DNA of 64,000 nucleotides from an uncultured Clostridia bacterium. Its GTDB lineage: Bacteria > Bacillota > Clostridia > TANB77 > CAG-508. A program made the translations under genes and the position numbers. The notes beneath the pieces are model-generated. The model made no database searches and was not told where the DNA came from. It was given only the letters and a program-made list of their open reading frames with translations. The stretch lies in contig CANQVJ010000002.1 of NCBI GenBank assembly GCA_947627295.1, positions 1-64,000 of the forward strand, read 5' to 3'. Position 1 is the stretch's first letter. Every line of letters starts with the position of its first letter. Below are positions 51,201 through 59,259 of the stretch, in pieces.

Positions 51201-51260
51201 ATTTACATCTTCAATTTCTGTTATCTTTTCTATGATTTTATCTACATCTTGTTCGCTCAT
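48203..51260 (-). CDS. Very large repeat protein, unknown function, read through a +1 frameshift
   Basis: 1018 residues if the shift at codon 21 is used. The start ATG at 51260 gives MSEQDVDKIIEKITEIEDVN, then CGG; skipping C yields GLIELCKNKELKQKL. Unshifted reading stops 3 codons later. Residues about 100-430 consist of repeats of roughly 22-30 residues (LQDEN, EDESKLKVI, AKKL units), probably an alpha-solenoid. The C-terminal third (VYDAGTDFKMLV, NRLAVGSPHFCASYI, IPHVAYGFS, NEMDYRRI, KKQPDYIIAFK, IPIVVVDVDKC) looks like a folded enzymatic domain of unknown kind. It is coupled to the 145-residue gene. No signal peptide. Confidence 0.8.
51198..51200 (-). other. Putative +1 frameshift codon CGG in the 1018-residue gene (codon 21)
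   Basis: The coding strand reads GTA AAT CGG ATT AAT TGA; skipping C gives GTA AAT GGA TTA ATT GAG TTG TGC. Confidence 0.78.
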
Positions 51261-51375
51261 GTTTTTCTCCTTTTTTATCTTTTATGTTTCTTGAATTTCT
51301 TATGTATTATAACGATTTTATTTTATCATTTTCCTTTTATTAAATCAAGCATATTTTTCATTCTTCTCAATCGAC

Positions 51376-51408
51376 AAAAGAACTATGGAAATTATCTCTC
51401 CATAGTCC
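51376..51408 (-). terminator. Terminator after the 95-residue gene
   Basis: Stem GGACTATGGA / TCCATAGTT with an 8-nt loop and CTTTT on the minus strand, just after the stop at 51416. Confidence 0.8.
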
Positions 51409-51415
51409 TTTTACT

Positions 51416-51703
51416 TTATTTAAATATTCTTTTTAATTCTTCAGCAAGAAATTCTCCTCCTGCTTTTGCTAAAAGCCTTTGGAATAACTCATCGTCTTGC
51501 ACATGAGCAAACACATCACCATCTACTCTGTATAAGAACACTACTTTATATGATTCACTATCATCATATAATGACTCTTCTCGTACAGCATATAAATATT
51601 TTTTACCTTCTAGTTCAACTTCTCTTATTACTAACAGATTTTTTCCTTGATATTCTATAGTATCTCCTGTCCATTTTTCTTTAAATTCTTCACGAAACCC
51701 CAT
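51416..51703 (-). CDS. Small soluble protein, unknown function
   Basis: About 95 residues, not recognised. A beta-rich N-terminal part (GDTIEYQGKNLLVIREVELEGKKYLYAV) suggests a small barrel, and the C-terminus (DDELFQRLLAKAGGEFLAEELKRIF) is helical. The frame opens with TTG at 51709; the ATG at 51703 has AAAGGAG 10 nt upstream. It follows the 1200-residue gene by 38 nt and ends at a terminator, so both form one transcript. Confidence 0.7.
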   Translation of the reverse strand: MGFREEFKEKWTGDTIEYQGKNLLVIREVELEGKKYLYAVREESLYDDSESYKVVFLYRVDGDVFAHVQDDELFQRLLAKAGGEFLAEELKRIFK

Positions 51704-51741
51704 TAACAATTCACTCCTTTGTATTTTTATTTAATTTCTTC

Positions 51742-54700
51742 TTAATGTTCATCTTTTTCTTGTTGATCCGCTTCTTTTTGTGTCTGTTTGTTTTCTTTAG
51801 TAAGCTTTTTATCTTCACTATTTCTTCCTGGGTGGAAAAATGAATTCCATATACCTTGTGCTCCTGCTACAACAGGTGATACGAAGTCTGCAATTGCTTT
51901 AACAGGTTTTATATTTGATACATTGTTGATAAGGTTTCCAGCTCCTCTTAAAGAATTTGCCAAAGCTTTTCCATATTGTCCCCCTGTGTCTCCTTGTAAC
52001 AATTTATTTATTAGACTATGATCCGTTGGACATCCTAGTGCCTTAAGCGTTGCAAATTTTTGCTCCACTGGTATTGTACTGTCCACTACATCTGCATATA
52101 TTTCTAACATTTTGCCCATACCTATTGATCCTTTGTTTCCAACTGATGTATTTATATTATTAACAAAATTGGCCAAATTTGTTTGTCCTTGTTGATCTAG
52201 ACTGTCATAAAGTGATCCAGCAAATGCTCCTGCCTCTCTTCCTGCTCCTACTTCTTGCATATTATTTTGACTAATTCCAAACCACTTCTCAGCATCAGCC
52301 ACCTCATTTGCATTTACTTTTGCATTTTTTACATTATTTATTACTTGATTTATTTGGTTCGCACCTTTTTGCAATTCAAGTTGATTCAAAATTGTTTTTA
52401 CTGTAGCTATACCTATTACTACAGAGCTTGCTATAGCATCCCATCTGCTTTCAACTCTATGTGATACTTTTCTAACCATTGATTTAGGATTCTCAAAATA
52501 TTTATCATTTTCTACAAAAGCTTTATTCTTAAGTTTTCTAGATTCGTAAGCTTTTAATCCTTCTTTATTAGCTTCTGCCTCTAATTGATTTTCTTTATGT
52601 TCTGCCATTGTTGCTATAGCTTCACCTTGCTTTTCAACATTTCTGTTTTTAGTAGTAAACATTCCGTCTGCTTTTCCTTTAACATTTCCTCTAGTTTGCC
52701 AACTTTTTGCTTTTCTTCCGATTTTTATATTGTTGTATATATTACCATATTTTTTAGACTCATCTTCTAATTTATGCCTTCTATCTGTATCTAACTTGTA
52801 TAGCCTTTTATCTAACGCTTCTTTTTGTTTGTTTAAATTATCCTTTTCATCATCTGATAAACTTGGATCTTGTAATTTACTATCTATTGTACTGATTTTT
52901 TCAGCTAATTGTTCTGATTGCTCATCAATTAATTTTACTTCAGCATCTGCATTTTCCTGCACTTCGTCTAGTTTGTTTTTTGCTACTTTTTGCAACGCCT
53001 CCAAGAAAACATCATTTGGCATAAGGTTTATTATTGTAGATTGATTATCAAAGTAATCCAATAACAAATCTAATCTTTCTTCTGGTAAATTTTCCATTAT
53101 CTCTTCAAATTTATTTACAGTATCTTTTCTTTTTGACATTGCTGTTATTGCTTTTGGTACAAGTTGTGTTGCTGCTAATGTTCCAATACCTGCAATACCT
53201 GCTCCTATCCAGCCTAAAGGTCCTGATAAGCCTAATAACGCTACTGCAGGTGCAGCTTTTTGTACAGCTTTTGTTACAGCATGTCCCTCAAAGTTTTGCC
53301 ATTTATTCATTTTTGGTCTATCTTCACACTCATTAATAATATAATTGTATACAATAAATCCGTCATCTTGTGCTGGAAGATTGTTTTCATGTGGAGCATC
53401 AGGTCTACCTGGCCTACCTTCACCACTTCCTTGTATTGGATCTTGCCTATCTTGTTCATTGTTTTCAATAGCTTCTGCTCTTTCTTTATGCTTTTCTGAA
53501 ATCTGTTTTCTAACTTCTATTATTAATCTTTTTTTATCTTCATCATTGATTGCATCAGATTCCATTATTTTATCTATTGATTCTTCTAATTTTTTTATTT
53601 CATCATTTATTTTATTGATTTCATCTGATGTTTGAGTTTGTGTTGGCTCTGGTTGGGTAGGATTTTCGATTGTTTGTGTGTTGTCCACTGGTATAATAAT
53701 ATCTTCTGTAACTGGTATCCTTTTAAATATATTATTACCAGATAAAGGTATATCTCTACCTAAATCAGTTCTACTACCTAGTGATGTATCATCGTCTAAT
53801 CCAAAATTTGATGAACGAGGATTATCTGAATCATAAATTGAACCTGGAGCCCTAAAACCGTCTGAATTATCAATTGAACTTGGAGCCCTAAAGCCTCCTT
53901 CTCCAATACTACTATTATCTACATGTTCGAGAGTTGGTTCTTCTTCCTCTACAGTTATTGTACTTTCTTCTACAGTTCCTGTACCTTTTTCTATAGTTGT
54001 TTTATCTTCCTCTATAGTTTCTTTTTCTATTAAGTTATCTTTTAATTTACTTATTTCTTCTTCTATTTGTTTTATTTCATCTGTCAATTCTTTTGGTATA
54101 TAGTAAGCTCCAATATATTCATTTTCTTCTTCTTTTAAGAGTTTTAATTTTTCTTGTAATTTTGCCATTTCATCTGTAGTTGGATTTTCTTGTTCTTTGG
54201 ATTTGTCTTTTAGTTCTCTTATTACCCTTACTATTTCATTTGCTTCTGATTCGAGTTGAGCTTCTTGTTCATATGCTCCATTTTCTTTTGCTCTTTGTTG
54301 CAATTCTCTTTTTTTGGCAAGTTGCTCCTCTAAACTTTTTATTTCTGCTTCTTCTGGTGTTATTGTGTTTTCTGGCTCTTTTGTTTTATCTTTTAGTTCT
54401 CTTATTGCCCTTACTATTTCATTTGCTTCTGATTCTAGTTGAGCTTCTTGTTCATATGCTCCATTTTCTTTTGCTCTTTGTTGCAATTCTCTTTTTTTGG
54501 CAAGTTGCTCCTCTAAACTTTTTATTTCTGCTTCTTCTGGTGTTATTGTGCTTTCTTGTTCTTTTAATTCGTCTTCCATTTTCTTTATCTCATTATCCAA
54601 TCTTACAGATTCTGTTCTTAATATTGCATATTCGCTACTATTACCAGTTTTGTTTGCTTCCATTACTGCCTTTCCAATTTTTCTGCGTTCTTCTCTTAAT

Positions 54701-55344
54701 TTATCTAATTCTTTTCTCTTTTCTTCTGTTGCCATTGTATTTTCTTTTGTATTATCCATATCCCTTTCACCTTCTTTTTCTTTATTATCTTTTTCCATTT
54801 CATTTTCTTCATTATTGTTTGGCTCTTTAATTTCATCTTCAAAATCTTTATTTTTTTCTAAATCTTCAATATCATATGAAATCGTGTATGTTTGTTCTCC
54901 TTTAACTCCTCTTTGTATATTTGTTGCCCTTTTTCCGCTGTCTGCTAATGCATATTGAAGATAAGCATTAGCTTCATCTATATCATTTTTCCCTGCTAAT
55001 TTTGCCATTAATATATCCATTGCATTCCCTGCAACCAGTTTCATTCCAGAAATATCTTTTTCTTTGTTTGACATAGCTTCTTTTATAAATTTCTCTTGTA
55101 ATTCTTTTAAAATCTCTTCATCACTTGGCTGATCTTTTGACAATTTATAATCCATACCTTTTTTATAATCATTAATTACACTCATCAAAAAATATGCTGC
55201 TAAAATTTCTCTTTTCTCTTTTTCTGATAAGTCATCCGGCAATTTTGCATTTGGACTTGTTGGTCTTCTCTCTAAACCAATATTTTTATCAAGAATCCAA
55301 TAATCTTTTGTTTTCATCTTTAATTCTTTGTAATCTTTAAACAT
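51742..55344 (-). CDS. 1200-residue coiled-coil protein with hydrophobic segments, unknown function
   Basis: Not recognised. The N-terminal about 160 residues look globular. Residues about 190-470 are charged coiled-coil with a perfect 61-residue tandem duplication. Residues about 470-560 are Ser/Asp/Pro-rich with a doubled GFRAP motif. A strongly hydrophobic Gly/Ala stretch (APAVALLGLSGPLGWIG, then GIAGIGTLAATQLV, about 710-745) could insert in a membrane, with a second at about 990 (SSVVIGIATVKTILNQ). More coiled coil lies between. No signal peptide and no secretion motif seen. It has its own strong promoter. Confidence 0.78.
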   Translation of the reverse strand: MFKDYKELKMKTKDYWILDKNIGLERRPTSPNAKLPDDLSEKEKREILAAYFLMSVINDYKKGMDYKLSKDQPSDEEILKELQEKFIKEAMSNKEKDISGMKLVAGNAMDILMAKLAGKNDIDEANAYLQYALADSGKRATNIQRGVKGEQTYTISYDIEDLEKNKDFEDEIKEPNNNEENEMEKDNKEKEGERDMDNTKENTMATEEKRKELDKLREERRKIGKAVMEANKTGNSSEYAILRTESVRLDNEIKKMEDELKEQESTITPEEAEIKSLEEQLAKKRELQQRAKENGAYEQEAQLESEANEIVRAIRELKDKTKEPENTITPEEAEIKSLEEQLAKKRELQQRAKENGAYEQEAQLESEANEIVRVIRELKDKSKEQENPTTDEMAKLQEKLKLLKEEENEYIGAYYIPKELTDEIKQIEEEISKLKDNLIEKETIEEDKTTIEKGTGTVEESTITVEEEEPTLEHVDNSSIGEGGFRAPSSIDNSDGFRAPGSIYDSDNPRSSNFGLDDDTSLGSRTDLGRDIPLSGNNIFKRIPVTEDIIIPVDNTQTIENPTQPEPTQTQTSDEINKINDEIKKLEESIDKIMESDAINDEDKKRLIIEVRKQISEKHKERAEAIENNEQDRQDPIQGSGEGRPGRPDAPHENNLPAQDDGFIVYNYIINECEDRPKMNKWQNFEGHAVTKAVQKAAPAVALLGLSGPLGWIGAGIAGIGTLAATQLVPKAITAMSKRKDTVNKFEEIMENLPEERLDLLLDYFDNQSTIINLMPNDVFLEALQKVAKNKLDEVQENADAEVKLIDEQSEQLAEKISTIDSKLQDPSLSDDEKDNLNKQKEALDKRLYKLDTDRRHKLEDESKKYGNIYNNIKIGRKAKSWQTRGNVKGKADGMFTTKNRNVEKQGEAIATMAEHKENQLEAEANKEGLKAYESRKLKNKAFVENDKYFENPKSMVRKVSHRVESRWDAIASSVVIGIATVKTILNQLELQKGANQINQVINNVKNAKVNANEVADAEKWFGISQNNMQEVGAGREAGAFAGSLYDSLDQQGQTNLANFVNNINTSVGNKGSIGMGKMLEIYADVVDSTIPVEQKFATLKALGCPTDHSLINKLLQGDTGGQYGKALANSLRGAGNLINNVSNIKPVKAIADFVSPVVAGAQGIWNSFFHPGRNSEDKKLTKENKQTQKEADQQEKDEH
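54179..54545 (-). repeat. 183-nt tandem duplication inside the 1200-residue gene
   Basis: Two nearly identical in-frame copies of a 61-residue unit (beginning TITPEEAEIKSLEEQLAKKR), differing at only a few bases. The match at DNA level indicates a recent duplication or ongoing homogenisation of the coiled coil. Confidence 0.92.
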
Positions 55345-55399
55345 GTTTCTCTCCTTCTACTTTTATCTTAAGCCTATTTCTCCTTATAACACTAATTTT

Positions 55400-55429
55400 A
55401 TTATACCATTTTTCGTTTTTATATGTCAA
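55400..55429 (-). promoter_or_regulatory. Promoter of the 1200-residue gene
   Basis: Minus strand TTGACA (55424-55429), 18-nt spacer, TATAAT (55400-55405), about 55 nt before the start. Confidence 0.75.
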
Positions 55430-55464
55430 CAAAATTGCAAAAAATACATATTTTTATTGATTTT

Positions 55465-57417
55465 TTATCTTTCAAATCCATTGTTTTTTTCTTCTTTTTT
55501 AATTTGTTGTCCTTTAGTCTTTAATGTATTGCCTATCACTTGTGTTTGATCTTTTATATCAGAAACAGTAACTTTACTTTGTAAAATTGAGTTTTTTACA
55601 TTATTTATTTGTATCTTACTATTTGAATTTTGTTTATTATTAGCTGGTATCGTTTTGTCTAAAGCATATATTTCTGCTTGAGTTGGTGGATAAGAAGATA
55701 CCGCTCCATTTGCTCTATTGCTTTTTGCCATTTCCCTTAATTTATACATATACGAATCTTCATCCTTAAAATCATGTTTAAATTGTTTTAATATATTATT
55801 TATATCTGGAATATTTGTTAATTCTTCTAAGTAATTTCTTCCTTCTGGATTTATTTTTTTACTTTCTGTAAGTATTTGAGCAGATTTTAGTAACCTCACC
55901 ATTGCAGAAACTTGCTTCTGTGAATATTGTGTTTTAAATCCATTATCACCATGTACCCATTTTCCACTTAGATCATATATAAGATTTTTATCTAAAATCT
56001 TACTTTTATCATATGTTTCAAATATCTTCTGTACTCTTTCTATATCCTGCACACTTTTTTTATCTCTTTCCTTATATTGATATTCACTTTCAGTATCGTT
56101 GTAAGCTTGAATAAGTCCGTTTACAAATTTCATTTTGTTATTGCTACCTTTTTCTGGTTGCTGATTATTTTGAATTGATAATTCATTAATTCTAGTCTTT
56201 ATATTGTTAAAAACAATATTATGGGCTAATTGTTCTCTTTTTTGAGGATCGTTATTGGTAGTTAATTTTCTTTGAAATTGCTCAATTTCTTTTAATATTG
56301 TTTCTCCAGATTCTTGGTTTAAATTATTATTAATAGTCTTTTCTATTTTTTTCTCATAACATTTTGCAAAAAACTCATCTAACTTTAACATAGTTTCTTC
56401 ATCAAAAATATTCCCATGCATCAAGTGGTCCATTTCAGAAACTATAATTCTCGTTGCCGGAAACTTTTGAAATTCTTTTCCCCATACTTCTCCAACAATA
56501 TCTACATATTCTTGATTAAAATTTTCAAATACTTCCGCAGAGGAAGTCATATATTCTGCTTTGAATGTTTCCTTTTTTCCTAATATAGATTTTAATATTG
56601 GACCATATCCAGTAATTGTTGCATATCCACTTAAATAATTATATACATTAACATAATTTCCAGATGATGAGTCTCTTTTGTTTTCGTCTTGTAGTGGCCA
56701 TATTTCATGTATTTCATTGCTATTTGTTAATTCTAATGCTTCTGTTTCATTTAACATCTCATCCAACCACATATATCTATAGTCACTTTTATCAGTATTT
56801 CTTACTCCTGTTTTTTCTTTTTCAGATTCTTCCTGCAAATTAAATTCTTGAAGAGTTTTTATTTGATTTGCATATTTACCATTTTTTACTTTCGATAATC
56901 CTTCTATTATATTTTTATAAATATCATCTTGCTCTCTACTTCCTAAAGGTGCTAAAAAGCCATTACTAAAGACTGTTTTTAAACAATGTCCTAATTCATG
57001 TTCTATAGTTTTTTTAAGAATTTTTATACTTTGTTCTTTCAACCCTTCGTGTCTTGTTGCTTTATTTCTTGCTGTTGATACAATTAGGTTTACATCAACC
57101 TCTAAGGATTTCCTATCTGCTATATATTCACCATTACTATCTTTTAAATCATTTGTAAAACTAATATCTCTTATCCCTAACATTAATCTGTTTAACAAAA
57201 AATCTTCAAGGCGATATTCATTATTTACTGGTTTTATTATATAAGCACTACAATCATCATCTTTTGTGCTTATTGTTGGAAAATCATTTTCATACATAGC
57301 ACATCTTTTAGCAATATCTGTTTTTATGAGATTGACATATTTTTTGTCTTCTTTTTTAGTTAATCCAACAGCTTGAGCCCATACGTTGACAAAGTCATTA
57401 ATCTTTTCTTTATTCAT
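55465..57417 (-). CDS. Large protein with a HELGH zinc-peptidase motif
   Basis: 650 residues. Residues near 155 contain KKTIEHELGHCLKTVFS, an HExxH motif in a helix as in zincin metalloproteases. A Glu-rich segment further on (about 215-245, MLNETEALELTNSNEIHEIW) could supply the third zinc ligand, which would make this a gluzincin-like enzyme; that is inference. The second half is helical, with no known domain. No signal peptide. It follows its small partner (57437-57868) by 19 nt in the same transcript. Confidence 0.72.
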   Translation of the reverse strand: MNKEKINDFVNVWAQAVGLTKKEDKKYVNLIKTDIAKRCAMYENDFPTISTKDDDCSAYIIKPVNNEYRLEDFLLNRLMLGIRDISFTNDLKDSNGEYIADRKSLEVDVNLIVSTARNKATRHEGLKEQSIKILKKTIEHELGHCLKTVFSNGFLAPLGSREQDDIYKNIIEGLSKVKNGKYANQIKTLQEFNLQEESEKEKTGVRNTDKSDYRYMWLDEMLNETEALELTNSNEIHEIWPLQDENKRDSSSGNYVNVYNYLSGYATITGYGPILKSILGKKETFKAEYMTSSAEVFENFNQEYVDIVGEVWGKEFQKFPATRIIVSEMDHLMHGNIFDEETMLKLDEFFAKCYEKKIEKTINNNLNQESGETILKEIEQFQRKLTTNNDPQKREQLAHNIVFNNIKTRINELSIQNNQQPEKGSNNKMKFVNGLIQAYNDTESEYQYKERDKKSVQDIERVQKIFETYDKSKILDKNLIYDLSGKWVHGDNGFKTQYSQKQVSAMVRLLKSAQILTESKKINPEGRNYLEELTNIPDINNILKQFKHDFKDEDSYMYKLREMAKSNRANGAVSSYPPTQAEIYALDKTIPANNKQNSNSKIQINNVKNSILQSKVTVSDIKDQTQVIGNTLKTKGQQIKKEEKNNGFER

Positions 57418-57436
57418 TTGTATTCTCCCATATAAT

Positions 57437-57868
57437 TTATTTTCTTTTGAAAAACTCTATAATTTTATTTAAAAATCTTTGTATAAAATTTTTCTTTTTG
57501 TATTCAATTATTTCTAGTTTTTCTTTATTTAATTGTATATTACTGTTCTCTTCTTTATTTTTAAATAGATTATCTACATTGTATTTTTCTTTTTCGTTTT
57601 CTTTTAACTGATTAATAAATTTTTGTTTTTCTTTTTCATCTTCACACCAATAACTTAAGTTTAATAGAGCTAATATTGATAAAGTTTGTTTCTTTAAATT
57701 TTGTTCTATTAAGGGTTTGTCTGGATCTATCTTTGGTATGTATTCACTATCTTTTTCTTCACTAAAAAATTTTCTTACTTTTTTAGGCACTTTTTCCTTA
57801 TATTTATCTTCTAATAAACTTAATATTTTATCTATCTCTGAATATGCTAATTTATTATCTTCTAACAT
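57437..57868 (-). CDS. Small partner protein with amphipathic basic C-terminus (paralogue)
   Basis: 143 residues, not recognised. Helical, with LSLLEDKYKEKVPKKVRKFF in the first third, the YNVDNLFKNK box at about 107, and the ending NFIQRFLNKIIEFFKRK. Same length, same box and same kind of C-terminal helix as 47773-48210, so the two are diverged paralogues, each linked to a different giant gene. A role as adaptor or chaperone for the large proteins is a reasonable guess only. Confidence 0.75.
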   Translation of the reverse strand: MLEDNKLAYSEIDKILSLLEDKYKEKVPKKVRKFFSEEKDSEYIPKIDPDKPLIEQNLKKQTLSILALLNLSYWCEDEKEKQKFINQLKENEKEKYNVDNLFKNKEENSNIQLNKEKLEIIEYKKKNFIQRFLNKIIEFFKRK

Positions 57869-57932
57869 TTGTTTTCACTCCAATATTTCTTTTGTGTTCT
57901 GTTTTTTGCATATATTAAAATAATCCAAGTAT

Positions 57933-57961
57933 ATTATACTGTTTTTTCATTTTGTTGTCAA
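57933..57961 (-). promoter_or_regulatory. Promoter of the 143-/650-residue pair
   Basis: Minus strand TTGACA (57956-57961), 17-nt spacer, TATAAT (57933-57938), about 65 nt upstream of the gene. Confidence 0.78.
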
Positions 57962-58006
57962 AATTTTATATGCATCTTTTTGTCAGAATTTGTCGAACGA
58001 TTTTTC

Positions 58007-58035
58007 TTGACATTGGGATATTTTGGATATATAAT
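58007..58035 (+). promoter_or_regulatory. Promoter of the Rpn-type gene
   Basis: TTGACA (58007-58012), 17-nt spacer, TATAAT (58030-58035) on the + strand; perfect consensus, but about 250 nt before the gene. Confidence 0.75.
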
Positions 58036-58041
58036 AGTTGG

Positions 58042-58291
58042 TAATTAGAATTCTAACCATTGTATTTTGCATTCAATAAATTTATATAAGATTTTTACTA
58101 TATAAATTTTATTCAATTTTTCAATGTTCTATTTCAAGAACAAAAATCAAATATGCAAAAACTAAAAAAATAAGAAAACAAGAGAAAAAGTGAGCTATTG
58201 CTTGCTTATTAGGTTATAACCGGCTATTTCGAACAAATTTGAACATTTACGAACTTTTTTGTAAGTGTTATAATAAGGAAAGGAGATAAAT
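58042..58291 (+). other. Long leader before the Rpn-type gene
   Basis: No gene. It contains an AT-rich inverted repeat (ATAAATTTATATA ... TATATAAATTTTAT around 58076-58114) flanked by CATTG / CAATG, and a second TATAAT-like box near 58269. The length suggests regulation at RNA level or a second start site. Confidence 0.4.
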
Positions 58292-59128
58292 TTGGAAAAT
58301 AATATAATAGAATTTAAATTTAACACTGATAATATCGAATTGTTTCCCTATGATGATTGGTGTTTTAAAAACATTTTTGCTCAACCAAGCAATGAAGATT
58401 TATTAATAGATTTGTTAGAGAGTATTTTAAGAATAAAAATTTATAATATAAGTGCAGATCCTGAGGTAGAAACTATAAGAGAAGAAAAAGATAATAGGTA
58501 TGGGAGGATGGACTTAAAAGCTGTTATAAATGACGGCGAATTAATAGACATAGAAATGCAAGTAAGAGATGAGCATGATATTGTAGAAAAATCATTATTC
58601 TATTGGTCTAATTTATATTATAATAGTCTTAAAAAAAACCAAAAATTTAAAGAAGCTAAAAAGGTAAGAGCAATAAACATAATGAATTATGATTTATTTA
58701 AAGATAATGGTCCTAATTCAGAAACAGCTATGATAAATACTCAGAAAAGAAAAACAATATTAACAGATAAATTAGAATTATATTTTATACAATTAAAAAA
58801 CCAAAAAAATAATACAAACCAAAAATTAGAAGATTGGATAAGTTTTTTAGTTCAAGATAAGGAAGGAGTTGAAAGAGCTATGGCAAGAAATGAAGCAGTA
58901 GCAAAAGCACAAAGAGAATATGTGTACTTAAAAGGAAGAAAGGCAGCACAAAGAAGAAAAGAACTAATTGAAAAAAGAAAAATTGAGGATTATTTCTTAC
59001 AAAGAAGTGCTTATATGGAATGCAAGGAAGAGATTGCTAAAAAATTACTTGAAGAAAATTTGTCTATTGAAACTATTTCTAAAGCAACAAATTTAAGCAA
59101 AGAGGAAATTGAAAAGCTAAAAACCTAA
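58292..59128 (+). CDS. Rpn/PD-(D/E)XK nuclease-family transposase-like protein
   Basis: 278 residues. Typical opening of the family: a target-like N-terminus with WCFKNIFAQPSNEDLLIDLLESIL, then the PD-(D/E)XK core GRMDLKAVINDGELIDIEMQ (Asp ... Glu-x-Gln) and LFYWSNLYYNSL. The C-terminus is helical and ends in a small helix-turn-helix-like segment (LSIETISKATNLSKEEIEKL). The start is TTG at 58292 behind AAGGAG. Such proteins act as DNA nucleases, some in recombination, some as toxin-like. It is isolated, with its own promoter and terminator, and no terminal repeats of a transposon are visible. Confidence 0.88.
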   Translation: MENNIIEFKFNTDNIELFPYDDWCFKNIFAQPSNEDLLIDLLESILRIKIYNISADPEVETIREEKDNRYGRMDLKAVINDGELIDIEMQVRDEHDIVEKSLFYWSNLYYNSLKKNQKFKEAKKVRAINIMNYDLFKDNGPNSETAMINTQKRKTILTDKLELYFIQLKNQKNNTNQKLEDWISFLVQDKEGVERAMARNEAVAKAQREYVYLKGRKAAQRRKELIEKRKIEDYFLQRSAYMECKEEIAKKLLEENLSIETISKATNLSKEEIEKLKT

Positions 59129-59193
59129 CTATCGCCTGACCTAAGAGTATAGAAAAGCTGTGTGAACTTAGAGCTGTCTTGCTTAGATTTAGA

Positions 59194-59237
59194 ATATAAA
59201 AAGTTGTGTAATTGGATGTTTACACAACTTTTTATAT
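59194..59237. terminator. Bidirectional terminator between Rpn gene and phosphatase fusion gene
   Basis: Perfect 17-bp stem ATATAAAAAGTTGTGTA / TACACAACTTTTTATAT with a 10-nt loop. Confidence 0.9.
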
Positions 59238-59259
59238 ACTCTCCTTTTTGTATTATTGT

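Noticed and set aside
54180..54958. Long + strand ORFs opposite the 1200-residue gene
   Set aside because: Leu/Phe/Ser-rich shadows of a Glu/Lys-rich coding strand; no start signals.
58292..59128. Insertion sequence around the Rpn-type gene
   Set aside because: No terminal inverted repeats or target duplication were found; own promoter and terminator flank it.
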